Below the pieces are notes generated by a model. It did no database searches and was not told the origin of the DNA. It was given only the letters and a program-made list of their open reading frames with translations. Position numbers and translations under genes: made by a program. This document shows, piece after piece, positions 7,105-14,189 of a stretch of DNA of 21,478 nt (positions within the stretch are counted from its first letter, which is position 1; every line of letters begins with the position of its first letter). Origin of the DNA: DASTDY01 sp035478375 (GTDB lineage: Bacteria; Patescibacteriota; Saccharimonadia; Saccharimonadales; EFPC-124). Location of the stretch: positions 1 through 21,478 of the forward strand of contig DATIJQ010000052.1 of NCBI GenBank assembly GCA_035478375.1, written 5' to 3'.

Positions 7105-7893
7105 TTATTTTACTATAGATGCCGTAATCGCTTCAAACAATTGCGCATGTTGAAGCGCGTAAACACTGGCCGCTGTGGCCACACTCCCCCGCCAAATTCG
7201 CAGCGGATCATCCCAAGGGGTAGTGCTGACCTCGCCGCCTGTTGCTACTAACAATTGTTCTTGGTGGAACGTGACAATTGTGGCCGGGTACGTAATTGTA
7301 AATTTGTGCAGCGTTTCGACAAGTGTTGTTAGCTGCATGCTAAACAAAATTGTTTTTGGGTAGTACACGCTTTGGAAAATCTTTTGGACTTGGGCGAACG
7401 TTGCGACTAAAACGGTTTGCGGTCGTTGTAACAATTGCGGCCAGGCACTTTTTAAGAGGTCGACGGCGTCGCGGGTTATGATTGTTGGTTTGTCGGGGAA
7501 ATCGGCAAGCAGTTGCTCGTAAACAATTGCCGTTTCGGAATTGCGGCCAGCGTCGCCAATCAACAACAGGCCACTCGCCCAGGCGGTAGCCGCTTTTAAT
7601 GCTGGTAAAGCGTCTTTGGTGATGCCACCGCTAGGGTTTGTTGGCACAAAAACGCAGTCAAGCGTACTTGGGTCGATATTTTTTTTGAGCGCATCCGGCA
7701 GTACGGCGCGGCACTCTCCAATGCCAGCTTTTTTGGCGTCGGCGTAGGCTTGGGCGACTGCTGCAAAACCATGAGTATTGCCCCCAAGTATAAGTAAGTT
7801 GCCGGCGAGCGACTTTTGCTCTGGTCGCTGCCATTCTACATCTGGGAAAAGCGGTTTTGCAAAGGTTTGACGATGCCAATATGCGGGGTTCAT
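7105..7893 (-). CDS. Degenerate YjeF C-terminal / NAD(P)HX dehydratase-like protein (262 aa)
   Basis: The ribokinase-like YjeF_C order is recognisable: LAGNLLILGGNTHGFAAVAQAYADAKKAG (the KGDxGRVLVIGG region), LLLIGDAGRNSET in place of GPGLGR, then TIITRDAVDLL in place of the DADALNLL strand. The canonical TPHPGE and the GTGDVL catalytic segment are not present; the corresponding places read VLVATFAQVQ and a stretch around DPLRIWRGSVATAASVYAL. It may therefore be inactive as ADP-dependent NAD(P)H-hydrate dehydratase, or act on something else. The frame is open to 8025, but the ATG at 7893 is preferred: it overlaps the upstream stop as ATGA and has GGGGG upstream. It is the last gene of the xth operon. 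Confidence 0.7.
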   Translation of the reverse strand: MNPAYWHRQTFAKPLFPDVEWQRPEQKSLAGNLLILGGNTHGFAAVAQAYADAKKAGIGECRAVLPDALKKNIDPSTLDCVFVPTNPSGGITKDALPALKAATAWASGLLLIGDAGRNSETAIVYEQLLADFPDKPTIITRDAVDLLKSAWPQLLQRPQTVLVATFAQVQKIFQSVYYPKTILFSMQLTTLVETLHKFTITYPATIVTFHQEQLLVATGGEVSTTPWDDPLRIWRGSVATAASVYALQHAQLFEAITASIVK

Positions 7894-8468
7894 AAGCGAC
7901 CCCCAGCGAGCTGACGCAACAGCACCGCGAATGGCTCGGGCCGATACCATATGTCGTCGTGCCCACCCTGGTAAGTGGCGTACGCATATTGCGGCGCGTT
8001 TGCGGCAGTAATGCCGCTCGACCAAGGATCATCTTGGCATATTAAAACGAGGGATTTATCAGCGTTGCATAGCGGCAGTGTTTGGCCGGCTGGCAGACGC
8101 GACAGTTTATACAGCTGCGCGGCACGGCGCAGATTAGTGCTGTACCAGGCGTTTTTAACAAGCCCGCCCCACCACCTCATGGCAAAGTGGTGCTTGCGGG
8201 CGAGCTGATTGTCGCGCCGCAGCTTTGTAATGTGGTCGCGCACTATATGACTATATTTGTTGCCGCAACTTGGCGCGACAAGTAAAACCGCTTTATAATG
8301 ATTGTTTGGTAGCAGCAAATGACCACCCGAATGCACAACCGCGTAGTCGGCGTTTGCCGCATCGCCGACTATATCAAAGCCGGCGCGTTGCACGGCTGCC
8401 CGAAACGCGGTGCTGCACCATGGGCCTTCGGCCAGTCCATAAATAATAGCGACCGTTGGACGATTCAT
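7890..8468 (-). CDS. Alpha/beta-hydrolase-like protein (192 aa)
   Basis: The fold is suggested by an N-terminal strand plus loop (TVAIIYGLAEGPWCSTAF), a nucleophile-elbow-like VVHSGGHL with Ser47, a late strand ending in Asp (LVLICQDDPWSSG, Asp146/147) and a C-terminal YQGGHDDIW with His170. The Ser-Asp-His order and spacing fit small serine hydrolases of the RBBP9 type, but the elbow is not a standard GxSxG. The substrate is unknown. The ATG lies one base after the xth stop, and the gene overlaps the next gene by 4 bp (ATGA), so the three are translationally coupled. Confidence 0.65.
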   Translation of the reverse strand: MNRPTVAIIYGLAEGPWCSTAFRAAVQRAGFDIVGDAANADYAVVHSGGHLLLPNNHYKAVLLVAPSCGNKYSHIVRDHITKLRRDNQLARKHHFAMRWWGGLVKNAWYSTNLRRAAQLYKLSRLPAGQTLPLCNADKSLVLICQDDPWSSGITAANAPQYAYATYQGGHDDIWYRPEPFAVLLRQLAGGRL

Positions 8469-8469
8469 A

Positions 8470-9267
8470 TTAAATATTGAGCGTAATGCTTACCGGGCAG
8501 TGGTCGGAGCCCATTATGTCGGTGTGGATTTCGGCGGCGGTGACGTGTTTTTTAAGCGCCTCAGACACTAAAATATAGTCAATCCGCCAGCCAACGTTGC
8601 GCGCGCGTGAATTAGCAAAGTGGCTCCACCAACTGTAGTGACCGTTGCCTTGAGTAAAAATGCGAAAGCTGTCGACAAAGCCGGCATCTAAAAAGTTTTG
8701 GAAACCTTCGCGTTCTTCGATGGTAAAACCTTTTTTACCGCGGTTGGGTTTGGGGTTGGCAAGATCGAGTTCAGTGTGAGCAACGTTTAGGTCGCCGCAA
8801 AAAATGACCGGTTTGGTTTTTTCGAGCTCTTTACAATATGCCAAAAAGGCTGGGTCCCAGTGTTTGTGGCGTAATGGCAAGCGACTGAGGTCATCTTTGG
8901 CATTTGGCGTGTAAACGGTGACCACGTAGAATTTGGGGTATTCGGCAGTAATAATGCGACCTTCGTTGGCGGAATCGCGCTCGAGCTCATCAATAAGCGT
9001 GTATTTTTTAGCCAACGTTTCGGGGAAACCGTATGTAACGGTGAGGGCTTCGGTTTTGCTAAAAATAGCCGTGCCAGAATAGCCTTTTTTGTGGGCCGAA
9101 TTCCAATATTCGTGGTAATCTTTTAGGTCAATGACCGCTTGGCCTTGCTCGGCCTTAGTTTCTTGCAAGCATAAAATATCGGGCGTCTCTTTTTGTATAA
9201 AGGGCACAAACAAATCTTTGCGCACCACGGCGCGAATGCCATTTACGTTCCAACTATATAACTTCAT
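8470..9267 (-). CDS. xth: Exodeoxyribonuclease III / AP endonuclease (265 aa)
   Basis: Incises DNA 5' to abasic sites and removes 3' blocking groups in base excision repair. All signature motifs are present: Asn7 in SWNVNGIRA, Glu36 in CLQETK, Tyr119 in VYTPNA, Asp149 and Asn151 in CGDLNVAH, Asp230 in GWRIDYILVS, and Asp255-His256 in GSDHCPVS. KKGYSGTAIFSK and YSWWSHFANSRARNVGWRIDY are close to the APE1/ExoA branch. Length is normal. An extended -10 (TGCTATAAT) lies 6 nt before the ATG, so the mRNA is probably leaderless. It is the first gene of a three-gene operon. Confidence 0.96.
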   Translation of the reverse strand: MKLYSWNVNGIRAVVRKDLFVPFIQKETPDILCLQETKAEQGQAVIDLKDYHEYWNSAHKKGYSGTAIFSKTEALTVTYGFPETLAKKYTLIDELERDSANEGRIITAEYPKFYVVTVYTPNAKDDLSRLPLRHKHWDPAFLAYCKELEKTKPVIFCGDLNVAHTELDLANPKPNRGKKGFTIEEREGFQNFLDAGFVDSFRIFTQGNGHYSWWSHFANSRARNVGWRIDYILVSEALKKHVTAAEIHTDIMGSDHCPVSITLNI

Positions 9268-9273
9268 GCTGTA

Positions 9274-9282
9274 ATTATAGCA
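9274..9282 (-). promoter_or_regulatory. Extended -10 promoter of the xth operon
   Basis: TGCTATAAT on the minus strand is a perfect extended -10. It lies 6 nt before the xth ATG, so the predicted start site falls on or next to the initiation codon. Confidence 0.7.
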
Positions 9283-9283
9283 T

Positions 9284-9538
9284 TTAGGCTGAACTTGCCT
9301 CTAGGCGGGTCAGGCGGCGGCCATGGTCGCGCAGTTCTTTGTTGGTTTCGGTTAAAGCAAGTTTTAACGTTCGTATATCTGCTTTTACTTCATGCATGTC
9401 ATCTTTGAGCATTGCCACATCGTCTTTAAGACTTGCTACATCTTTTTGCATTGGCATCACAATTTCGACCAAGAAATCGAATTTGCTGTTGATATCCTCT
9501 AGGATTGCTGCCACATAGTTGCGATCTTCGCGCGTCAT
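9284..9538 (-). CDS. Small coiled-coil protein (84 aa)
   Basis: No enzymatic motif is present. Residues ~25-80 show heptad spacing of hydrophobics (VEIVMPMQKDVASLKDDVAML, then KDDMHEVKADIRTLKLALTE and LRDHGRRLTRLE), predicting one long coiled coil, likely homo-oligomeric. A short N-terminal helix (YVAAILEDINSKFDFL) precedes it. The ATG lies 6 nt after TAAAAT; AAAGGT between them could also act as a weak Shine-Dalgarno site. It stands between smpB and xth on the same strand with its own promoter. The sequence shows only a structural or scaffold-type protein. Confidence 0.75.
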   Translation of the reverse strand: MTREDRNYVAAILEDINSKFDFLVEIVMPMQKDVASLKDDVAMLKDDMHEVKADIRTLKLALTETNKELRDHGRRLTRLEASSA

Positions 9539-9544
9539 ACCTTT

Positions 9545-9550
9545 ATTTTA
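9545..9550 (-). promoter_or_regulatory. -10 box of the coiled-coil gene
   Basis: TAAAAT on the minus strand, 6 nt before the ATG at 9538, the same spacing as xth and cobO. No clear -35. Confidence 0.5.
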
Positions 9551-9623
9551 CTCCCCGTTTTTTGGTTACGTGCGAATTTTAGCATACGTTCGTCCGTCAT
9601 AAACAATGATTTTGCTGTAAAAT

Positions 9624-10094
9624 TTACGCGCCGCGGCCGGCCATGGCGCGATTGGCTTCGCGTTCTTGGTCGCGCCGTTTAATTGTTTCGCGTTTGTCGT
9701 GCATTTTTTTACCTTTGGCACTGGCGATGGTGAGTTTTATAAAGCGTGTGCGTGTGGTCATGTTAAGCGGTACAATGGTCAACCCCTGGTCTTTGGCGGC
9801 AACCAGCTGCGCGATTTCGCTTTTTTTGGCAAGGAGTTTGCGCGCTCCGGTATCGACCGTGCGCTCGCTGCTGCCCGGTTGGCTGTGCAGCACCGAAAAC
9901 GATGCGTTTATGAGCCACAACTCGCCGCCTTTGAGCGTGACGTAACTGCCTTTTAGGCTGACATGGCCGCTGCGGGCGGCTTTAACCTCGGCGCCACTTA
10001 AAACAATGCCGACGTTGTAGGTGTCGCGTACATCGTAATCGTGCCGCGCGCGCCGGTTTAAAACCAGCGCGTCGGGTTGTTTTTTTGTGGCCAT
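9624..10094 (-). CDS. smpB: SsrA-binding protein SmpB (156 aa)
   Basis: Binds tmRNA and delivers it to stalled ribosomes in trans-translation. The family core is complete: LNRRARHDYDVRDTYNVGIVLSGAEVKA, then GSYVTLKGGELWLIN, LLAKKSEIAQL and the basic C-terminal tail (KGKKMHDKRETIKRRDQERE) that enters the decoding centre. Length is normal. The frame is open to 10115, but the ATG at 10094 (MATKKQ) is preferred, with AGGGG upstream and TACAAT 9 nt before it. No ssrA gene is visible in this window. It is divergent from the C2 membrane ORFan. Confidence 0.97.
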   Translation of the reverse strand: MATKKQPDALVLNRRARHDYDVRDTYNVGIVLSGAEVKAARSGHVSLKGSYVTLKGGELWLINASFSVLHSQPGSSERTVDTGARKLLAKKSEIAQLVAAKDQGLTIVPLNMTTRTRFIKLTIASAKGKKMHDKRETIKRRDQEREANRAMAGRGA

Positions 10095-10103
10095 GATTCC
10101 CCT

Positions 10104-10109
10104 ATTGTA
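10104..10109 (-). promoter_or_regulatory. -10 box of smpB
   Basis: TACAAT on the minus strand, 9 nt before the ATG. AGGGG lies between the two, so if transcription starts 6-7 nt downstream the Shine-Dalgarno-like bases may not be in the mRNA. Confidence 0.55.
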
Positions 10110-10134
10110 CCGCAAATTGCCAGGGGTCGTAATA

Positions 10135-10163
10135 TTGACAGTATTGGTGTTTCATAGTAAAAT
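10135..10163 (+). promoter_or_regulatory. Consensus promoter of cassette C2
   Basis: Perfect TTGACA (10135-10140), a 17-bp spacer and TAAAAT (10158-10163) predict a start near 10170 and a leader of about 50 nt. Confidence 0.85.
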
Positions 10164-10192
10164 AGTTACACGCGTTAAAAACCGCGCATTGT

Positions 10193-10209
10193 TCCGACTA
10201 CAATTTGGT
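10193..10209 (+). other. C2 leader arm (complementary to 10889-10905)
   Basis: TCCGACTAC (10193-10201) pairs perfectly with GTAGTCGGA (10897-10905), which contains the TAG stop codon. After a 3x3 internal loop, TTGGT (10205-10209) pairs with ACCAG (10889-10893), reaching almost to the Shine-Dalgarno GGAG at 10212. Confidence 0.6.
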
Positions 10210-10222
10210 TTGGAGAACTGCC

Positions 10223-10900
10223 GTGGACGTTCCGATGACGCCGGCCGCGAAGGCCGGTCTGTTGCCCTTCATGGACTGGCTTCTGACCGGTCCGCTCTGG
10301 CTGCAGGCCAGCATGGGGCTGATGGTGCTGTTCGTGCCGATCGGGGTCGGTGTGTTGCTGATCGAGCAGCGCATCCCCAAGATGAGCAGACAGTACCTCG
10401 GCTTTTGGCCTGGCGATCTGTTTCTGGCCGTGGCCTGGATCCTCGCGGTGCTGGCGTTGAACATGGCGCCGCCGCAGGTCTACGGGTGGTGGCAGGACGA
10501 CCTCTGGCCCTACGGCATCGCTGGCCTGGCCGTCCTCGCTTGTAGCGCAATGGCCGTCGTGGAGTTCACGGCCGCCTATCGCGACTACGAATCCAGGGGC
10601 AAGCAGCGTCCGCCGCGGGCATACACGCCGTATCAGTTGTGGACACCGTCCAACATGGCGCACCGCCTGTCGCAGTTTGTCTTGGCACTAGGGCTGTTGC
10701 AGGTCATGGTCGCCGGGTTCAGCGCGTCTCCGTCGCCGTTGCTGAGCATCGCCATCCTGTTGTTCTTCCTCGGCTGGTTCTCGTGTGTTGGGCTCGACAA
10801 CTTCGTCGACCGCAACATCGACCTCCACCTGATCCACCCCAAGTACGGCGCCTGGTTCCCCCGCTTCCGGCGGCGGTCCAGCATCCGCACCAGCAAGTAG
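10223..10900 (+). CDS. Polytopic membrane ORFan of cassette C2 (225 aa)
   Basis: I do not recognise this protein. Five hydrophobic segments are visible at about 24-50, 68-86, 97-117, 150-170 and 176-196 (for example LFLAVAWILAVLALNMAP and LLSIAILLFFLGWFSCVG). The C-terminus is strongly basic (PRFRRRSSIRTSK), probably cytosolic. The GTG at 10223 is chosen because GGAG (10212-10215) has 7-nt spacing and the protein then begins VDVPMTPAAKAGLL. The gene is clearly GC-richer in third positions than smpB and the GT gene beside it. It is a solitary unit with a consensus promoter, complementary leader/stop arms and its own terminator. Confidence 0.8.
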   Translation: MDVPMTPAAKAGLLPFMDWLLTGPLWLQASMGLMVLFVPIGVGVLLIEQRIPKMSRQYLGFWPGDLFLAVAWILAVLALNMAPPQVYGWWQDDLWPYGIAGLAVLACSAMAVVEFTAAYRDYESRGKQRPPRAYTPYQLWTPSNMAHRLSQFVLALGLLQVMVAGFSASPSPLLSIAILLFFLGWFSCVGLDNFVDRNIDLHLIHPKYGAWFPRFRRRSSIRTSK

Positions 10901-10905
10901 TCGGA
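10889..10905 (+). other. C2 trailer arm spanning the stop codon
   Basis: ACCAG...GTAGTCGGA includes the last codons and the TAG stop (10898-10900). It pairs with the leader arm at 10193-10209. Confidence 0.6.
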
Positions 10906-10906
10906 C

Positions 10907-10960
10907 AGCCGTCCGGGCCCGCTCGTAACAGAGCGACGCTCGGACGGCTATTCGATTTTT
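10907..10960 (+). terminator. C2 intrinsic terminator
   Basis: AGCCGTCCG (10907-10915) and CGGACGGCT (10941-10949) form a 9-bp stem that encloses an inner GCTC/GAGC hairpin. ATTCGATTTTT follows. It starts 7 nt after the stop codon. Confidence 0.88.
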
Positions 10961-10995
10961 AGCCACTTCTGTTACAATACAACCAAGACTCTATT

Positions 10996-12009
10996 ATGCG
11001 TTCCAAACTAAAAGTGAACATGGTTTCAGAGAGCACGTTTACCGTGCAGGGCCACGGTGTGCATACCGCTTTTTTAGAGATGACGCATGTGCTTGCCCGC
11101 CGGCCCGATATTGACGTTATTATAAATAAGTTCCGGCGCGGCGCCGACATTACGCATATTCATACTTTTGGACCATACAGTTTGCTGCATTTATTGTTTG
11201 GGCCAGGCAAAAAAGTGGTGTCAGTGCATGTTGTGCCGGATTCTTTAATCGGTTCGATTATTGGCGCCAAACAACTGTACAACATCGCTCGCCGCTACAT
11301 GAAATTTTTTTATAATAAGGCCGATTTGCTTTTAGCGGTATCTGGTATGGTTGAGTCCACGCTGCGGTCACAACTTGGCGTAACCAAGCCGGTCGCGGTT
11401 TTGTACAACACTATCGATACTAAAATGTATGCCACAACGCCGGCCGATAAACTCGCCGCCCGCAAAGCGCTCGACATTCCTGTAGACGCGCACGTTATTA
11501 TTACCTCCGCCCAAATTCAGCCCCGTAAACGTTTTGATATTTTTTGCAAAATCGCAGCAGAACTGCCCAATAGTCATTTTATTTGGATCGGCGGCATGCC
11601 GTTTAAGCAGTTTGGTGCCGATTACAAAATTATGCAGCAACTACGCGACGATTGCCCGCCAAACGTCTGTGTGACCGGTGTTATTGACCACCCTAATGTC
11701 AAACAATATTTGCAAGCGGCAGATGTGTTCTTTTTGCCATCCGATCAAGAAAACCACCCAATGTCGGTAATAGAAGCCGCCGCCACTGGTTTACCCATTG
11801 TCGTGCGCGACATTCCCGAATATGACGACACATTTAAAAAAGATGTTATCCGCGGCCACGACGATACATTTGCAACAATCATTGAGCGATTATTTACCGA
11901 CGCAGCTTTTAAAAAAACAGCTACAAAAGGCGCAGCCAGCATTGCTAAGCGGTTTGATAGCCAGGCAAGCGGCGAACAACTCGTAACAATATATAAAACA
12001 CTTTTGTGA
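10996..12009 (+). CDS. GT4-family glycosyltransferase (337 aa)
   Basis: Retaining GT-B glycosyltransferase that probably moves a sugar from a nucleotide donor onto a lipid or glycan in envelope synthesis. Visible features are the N-terminal Rossmann start with VNMVSES and GHGVHTAF, donor-site residues SAQIQPRKRFD (Arg177, Lys178), and the EX7E motif Glu252-Glu260 in ENHPMSVIEAAATGLPIVV. The opening resembles bacterial diacylglycerol glucosyltransferases; the acceptor is inferred only. TACAAT (10973-10978) lies 17 nt before the ATG and no Shine-Dalgarno site is evident. It follows the C2 terminator and is convergent with the small basic gene. A second GT4 lies at 15797. Confidence 0.9.
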   Translation: MRSKLKVNMVSESTFTVQGHGVHTAFLEMTHVLARRPDIDVIINKFRRGADITHIHTFGPYSLLHLLFGPGKKVVSVHVVPDSLIGSIIGAKQLYNIARRYMKFFYNKADLLLAVSGMVESTLRSQLGVTKPVAVLYNTIDTKMYATTPADKLAARKALDIPVDAHVIITSAQIQPRKRFDIFCKIAAELPNSHFIWIGGMPFKQFGADYKIMQQLRDDCPPNVCVTGVIDHPNVKQYLQAADVFFLPSDQENHPMSVIEAAATGLPIVVRDIPEYDDTFKKDVIRGHDDTFATIIERLFTDAAFKKTATKGAASIAKRFDSQASGEQLVTIYKTLL

Positions 12010-12015
12010 GTTAAG

Positions 12016-12048
12016 TGACGGACAGCGCGGTGTGCGCGCTGTCCGTCA
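12016..12048. terminator. Perfect 14-bp hairpin between convergent genes
   Basis: TGACGGACAGCGCG (12016-12029) and CGCGCTGTCCGTCA (12035-12048) with a 5-nt loop. No U-tract follows on either strand. It lies 6 nt after each gene's stop region, so it probably serves both the GT gene and C3. Confidence 0.75.
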
Positions 12049-12053
12049 GTGAG

Positions 12054-12206
12054 TCAGGCTTCTTGCGTAATGAGATAGCCGCGACGGTCGCGCTGTTGGC
12101 GCCTGTTGCGCGCTCGTTTGCCCCTGTTGCCGTTTTTGCCCTTGGCATCGGGATTGGGCTTACGCTTTTTGCGCCGCTGCACGGGCACCAATTCCAGCCT
12201 AACCAC
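12054..12206 (-). CDS. Small highly basic ORFan of cassette C3 (50 aa)
   Basis: I do not recognise this protein. It begins with GTG at 12206 behind an ideal AGGAGG with 6-nt spacing, the best ribosome-binding site in the window. The sequence is dominated by Arg, Lys, Asn and Gln (QRRKKRKPNP, then KGKNGNRGKRARNRRQQRDR) and ends GYLITQEA. Such composition suggests binding to nucleic acid or another polyanion; this is inference. The opposite-strand frame over the same bases is a shadow. A TACAAT box about 30 nt upstream may be its -10. The leader CCGTC and CAGG could pair with GACGG and CCTG around the stop, which is weaker than in other cassettes. Confidence 0.7.
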   Translation of the reverse strand: MVRLELVPVQRRKKRKPNPDAKGKNGNRGKRARNRRQQRDRRGYLITQEA

Positions 12207-12256
12207 GTTATACCTCCTGTAGACGGGGGTGTACTTTTATTGTAATACGCGGTAGA

Positions 12257-13327
12257 TTATTTAGCGAGTTCAGTTTTTACGGCGTTCCAAATGCTCGGGT
12301 CGCCATTAACTTTGCGCCAGTACCACCACTCGCCGCCCCACAGGTAAATGTCGTTCATACCAAGTTTACGGCCAAAAATAAAGTTTTGGTGAATTTGAGC
12401 GACGCTCATAGACTGGTTTTGCTCGGCAATGCTTAAGTTTTTGAAATCTTGAGGGCCCCACGGTTCCATTTGCATTTCGTGAATAAACGTTGGGCGGTGT
12501 TGCATAAGCTGAATAACCGCCGCCCGCAACCGGTGATACCAAATTGGTGTCGGGTAGTAAATGTAGCCGTTTGGCGGAATTTTGTCGTTCCAAATAACGC
12601 GGTAGACCGAAAATCCGTAGGCATCGGGCACGGGTGGGTTTATGGGTAGGCCGTGCTCATCGCTTAAACTCATTTCGACGGGGTGGTTTGGGTCCCATTG
12701 TTTCATAAAATTGAATTCTTCGTTGAGGCGCTGGCGGTCGGGGGCGTCGCAGGTGCCAAACCAGTTGTTTTCGCCTTCGTTTTCGAGCTGCCAACTGGCG
12801 AGCGCCGGATTATTTTTGTAGCGATCCACCACAATTTGAATGTAGGCGTACAAAGCTTGTTTCCAGGCGTTGCCGCTGAGTTTGGCGGTCCAGGTTGGCT
12901 CGTGGCATTCTGGCCAGCGCGGTTGGCGCAAGCCCACGGCTAGGCTGACCTTTACGCCACGTTTGGCGGCTTGGTCCATTTGCCAGTCTAAATCGGCAAA
13001 GTTGAGTTGACCACGAATTGGTTCGCTTTCGTCCCAATAACTCATGAGCCGCAAGTTTTTAAACTGTAAATCGTCGACGAGCGCCAAAAAGTTAGCCTTC
13101 CAATCGAGACCTAGATTGCGCGCCTGTTTAATAGAAAAACTGACGCCGTAATTTGGGTGCTGTACCTCTGTAAAAACGAATGAATTTAGGATCTGCACAA
13201 AAGCGACGACGCCAATAAAACCGAGCAGTATTTTGCTAATGCGCCGTGCCCATTTGTGCCGGCGCCAAAACGGCCGCCATTCGGGGTCATTCCAAAAAAC
13301 GCGGGCACTGAAAGTATTTTTAGGCAT
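12257..13327 (-). CDS. Membrane-anchored clan GH-A glycoside hydrolase (356 aa)
   Basis: A short basic cytosolic N-terminus and one membrane helix at about 33-52 anchor an exported TIM barrel. NLRLMSYWDESEP, then GQLNFADLDWQMDQAAKRGVKV, and VGLRQPRWPE follow the GH5/GH42-type barrel start. The acid/base is likely Glu184 in WQLENEGEN (the Asn-Glu pair after strand 4) and the nucleophile Glu284 in FIHEMQMEPWG (strand 7). The C-terminal WGGEWWYW completes an aromatic sugar site. It probably cleaves a beta-linked glycan at the cell surface; substrate and exact GH family cannot be fixed. TACACT lies 13 nt before the ATG. It stands alone next to the GT and ORFan genes. Confidence 0.85.
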   Translation of the reverse strand: MPKNTFSARVFWNDPEWRPFWRRHKWARRISKILLGFIGVVAFVQILNSFVFTEVQHPNYGVSFSIKQARNLGLDWKANFLALVDDLQFKNLRLMSYWDESEPIRGQLNFADLDWQMDQAAKRGVKVSLAVGLRQPRWPECHEPTWTAKLSGNAWKQALYAYIQIVVDRYKNNPALASWQLENEGENNWFGTCDAPDRQRLNEEFNFMKQWDPNHPVEMSLSDEHGLPINPPVPDAYGFSVYRVIWNDKIPPNGYIYYPTPIWYHRLRAAVIQLMQHRPTFIHEMQMEPWGPQDFKNLSIAEQNQSMSVAQIHQNFIFGRKLGMNDIYLWGGEWWYWRKVNGDPSIWNAVKTELAK

Positions 13328-13359
13328 ACTAATTATGGTTAGTGTATGTCTTTTTGGGT

Positions 13360-13406
13360 AAAAACGCTAGGGTCGGTGCCCCGCGCGGCATGAACACGCG
13401 CGGGGC
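13360..13406 (-). terminator. C4 terminator
   Basis: GCCCCGCGCG (13378-13387) and CGCGCGGGGC (13397-13406) give a perfect 10-bp GC stem just after the C4 stop. On the minus strand TTTTT follows about 13 nt later (13364-13360). Confidence 0.75.
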
Positions 13407-13418
13407 CGCCAACGGTCA
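13407..13418 (-). other. C4 trailer arm spanning the stop codon
   Basis: In the transcript TGACCGTTGGCG begins with the TGA stop and directly abuts the terminator stem. It is complementary at 11 of 12 positions to the leader arm at 14069-14080, the exception being one A-C. Confidence 0.65.
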
Positions 13419-14060
13419 AGGGCGAAGGGTGCGAACCGGGTCGGCATTCATAAAAGCTGCCGCCCAAGCGCCAAGGTCTTCGTCGGTGCATTCCGCATCA
13501 TTGAACACGTTCCAGCCATACCCTATGTGGAGCAGCTTTTTGAGTTTGTCATTGTCTACGTCCCTCATATCACTGGGGAGATGCAACATGACGAGCGATG
13601 ACTTGCGGCTTGTGGCGACACGCTGATGCCGGAACAACAGGCCGCCCCACGGGTCAAACGAGTGCACATCGTCCGACGATTTTGCGCGCTCGGCGTAGTT
13701 GGACGCCGGCACGTGCAAGCTGCCGTTGAGATACTCAACGCCCTTATAAGTGAGCAAGGTCTTACCCATGACCGCTTGCAACTCGGTCATGCCTAGGGTG
13801 ACGCCCGCGCGCTCCATTGTGTGGCTCAGCTCACCCCACAGGGAGATGACGTGGTGGAGCAGGTATGTTGGGTAAGTCAGCTCAGGCGTAGTAAGCAATG
13901 CCTTGCTGAGAAGCTTGTTTGTTCTTAGCAGCAAGTAGTGGACGTGCCTGTTGTAGTCGAACAGGTACTCAATGCTTTTTACGCCATAAGACAACCTCAG
14001 TGGTCGGTCCTCCAAGCGCCTGCGAATGTCATCGGCCAGCGTGAGTTCCCTGTAGTTCAT
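13416..14060 (-). CDS. Cassette ORFan C4, VPxSN/DxWG paralogous family (214 aa)
   Basis: I do not recognise the family, but C4, C5 and C6 are paralogues in tandem. Shared blocks here are TYPTYLLHHVISLWGEL (62-78), TLGMTEL (88-94), SLHVPASNY (114-122), FDPWGGLL (135-142), MLHLPSD (158-164) and IGYGWNVFN (179-187). The protein is soluble with no signal peptide or membrane helix. The alternating hydrophobic pattern around LHVP and MLHLP suggests a beta-sheet core. The ATG at 14060 follows GAGGGG by 2 nt. It has its own promoter (14110-14138), a leader with a GCGTAA/TTACGC hairpin, and complementary leader and stop arms. It is GC-richer than the glycosidase beside it. Confidence 0.8.
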   Translation of the reverse strand: MNYRELTLADDIRRRLEDRPLRLSYGVKSIEYLFDYNRHVHYLLLRTNKLLSKALLTTPELTYPTYLLHHVISLWGELSHTMERAGVTLGMTELQAVMGKTLLTYKGVEYLNGSLHVPASNYAERAKSSDDVHSFDPWGGLLFRHQRVATSRKSSLVMLHLPSDMRDVDNDKLKKLLHIGYGWNVFNDAECTDEDLGAWAAAFMNADPVRTLRP

Positions 14061-14068
14061 AGCCCCTC

Positions 14069-14080
14069 TGACTGTTGGCG
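14069..14080 (-). other. C4 leader arm (complementary to 13407-13418)
   Basis: The transcript reads CGCCAACAGTCA just before the Shine-Dalgarno GAGGGG. It pairs with TGACCGTTGGCG at the stop codon, and the Gs of the Shine-Dalgarno site could add pairs with CC at 13421-13422. Confidence 0.65.
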
Positions 14081-14109
14081 AAATGCGCGTAAAGTTACGC
14101 AGCGAAAAA

Positions 14110-14138
14110 ATTATAATATAAAATCATAAATTAAACAA
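14110..14138 (-). promoter_or_regulatory. C4 promoter
   Basis: Minus-strand TTGTTT (14138-14133), a 17-bp spacer and perfect TATAAT (14115-14110). The -35 sits in the T-rich tail of the preceding C5 terminator. The early leader TTCGCTGCGTA is shared with C5. Confidence 0.8.
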
Positions 14139-14139
14139 T

Positions 14140-14189
14140 AACGGTGTCACCGCCCGACCCAAAGTTACTCGGGGCGGGCGGCGACCGTT
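14140..14189 (-). terminator. C5 terminator, overlapping its stop codon
   Basis: Outer AACGGT (14140-14145)/ACCGTT (14184-14189) and inner CCGCCCG (14150-14156)/CGGGCGG (14175-14181) stems, followed on the minus strand by ATTGTTTAATTT. The outer stem uses part of the stop codon and of the C5 trailer arm. Confidence 0.8.

Noticed and set aside
10269..10966. Several long minus- and plus-strand frames over C2
   Set aside because: They are shadows caused by high GC. Their Arg/Pro-rich composition is non-protein-like, and the +2 membrane frame has the promoter, ribosome-binding site and terminator.
12015..12245. Plus-strand 76-codon hydrophobic frame over C3
   Set aside because: It starts in the terminator hairpin and has no ribosome-binding site. 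The minus-strand frame has an ideal Shine-Dalgarno site and its own terminator.
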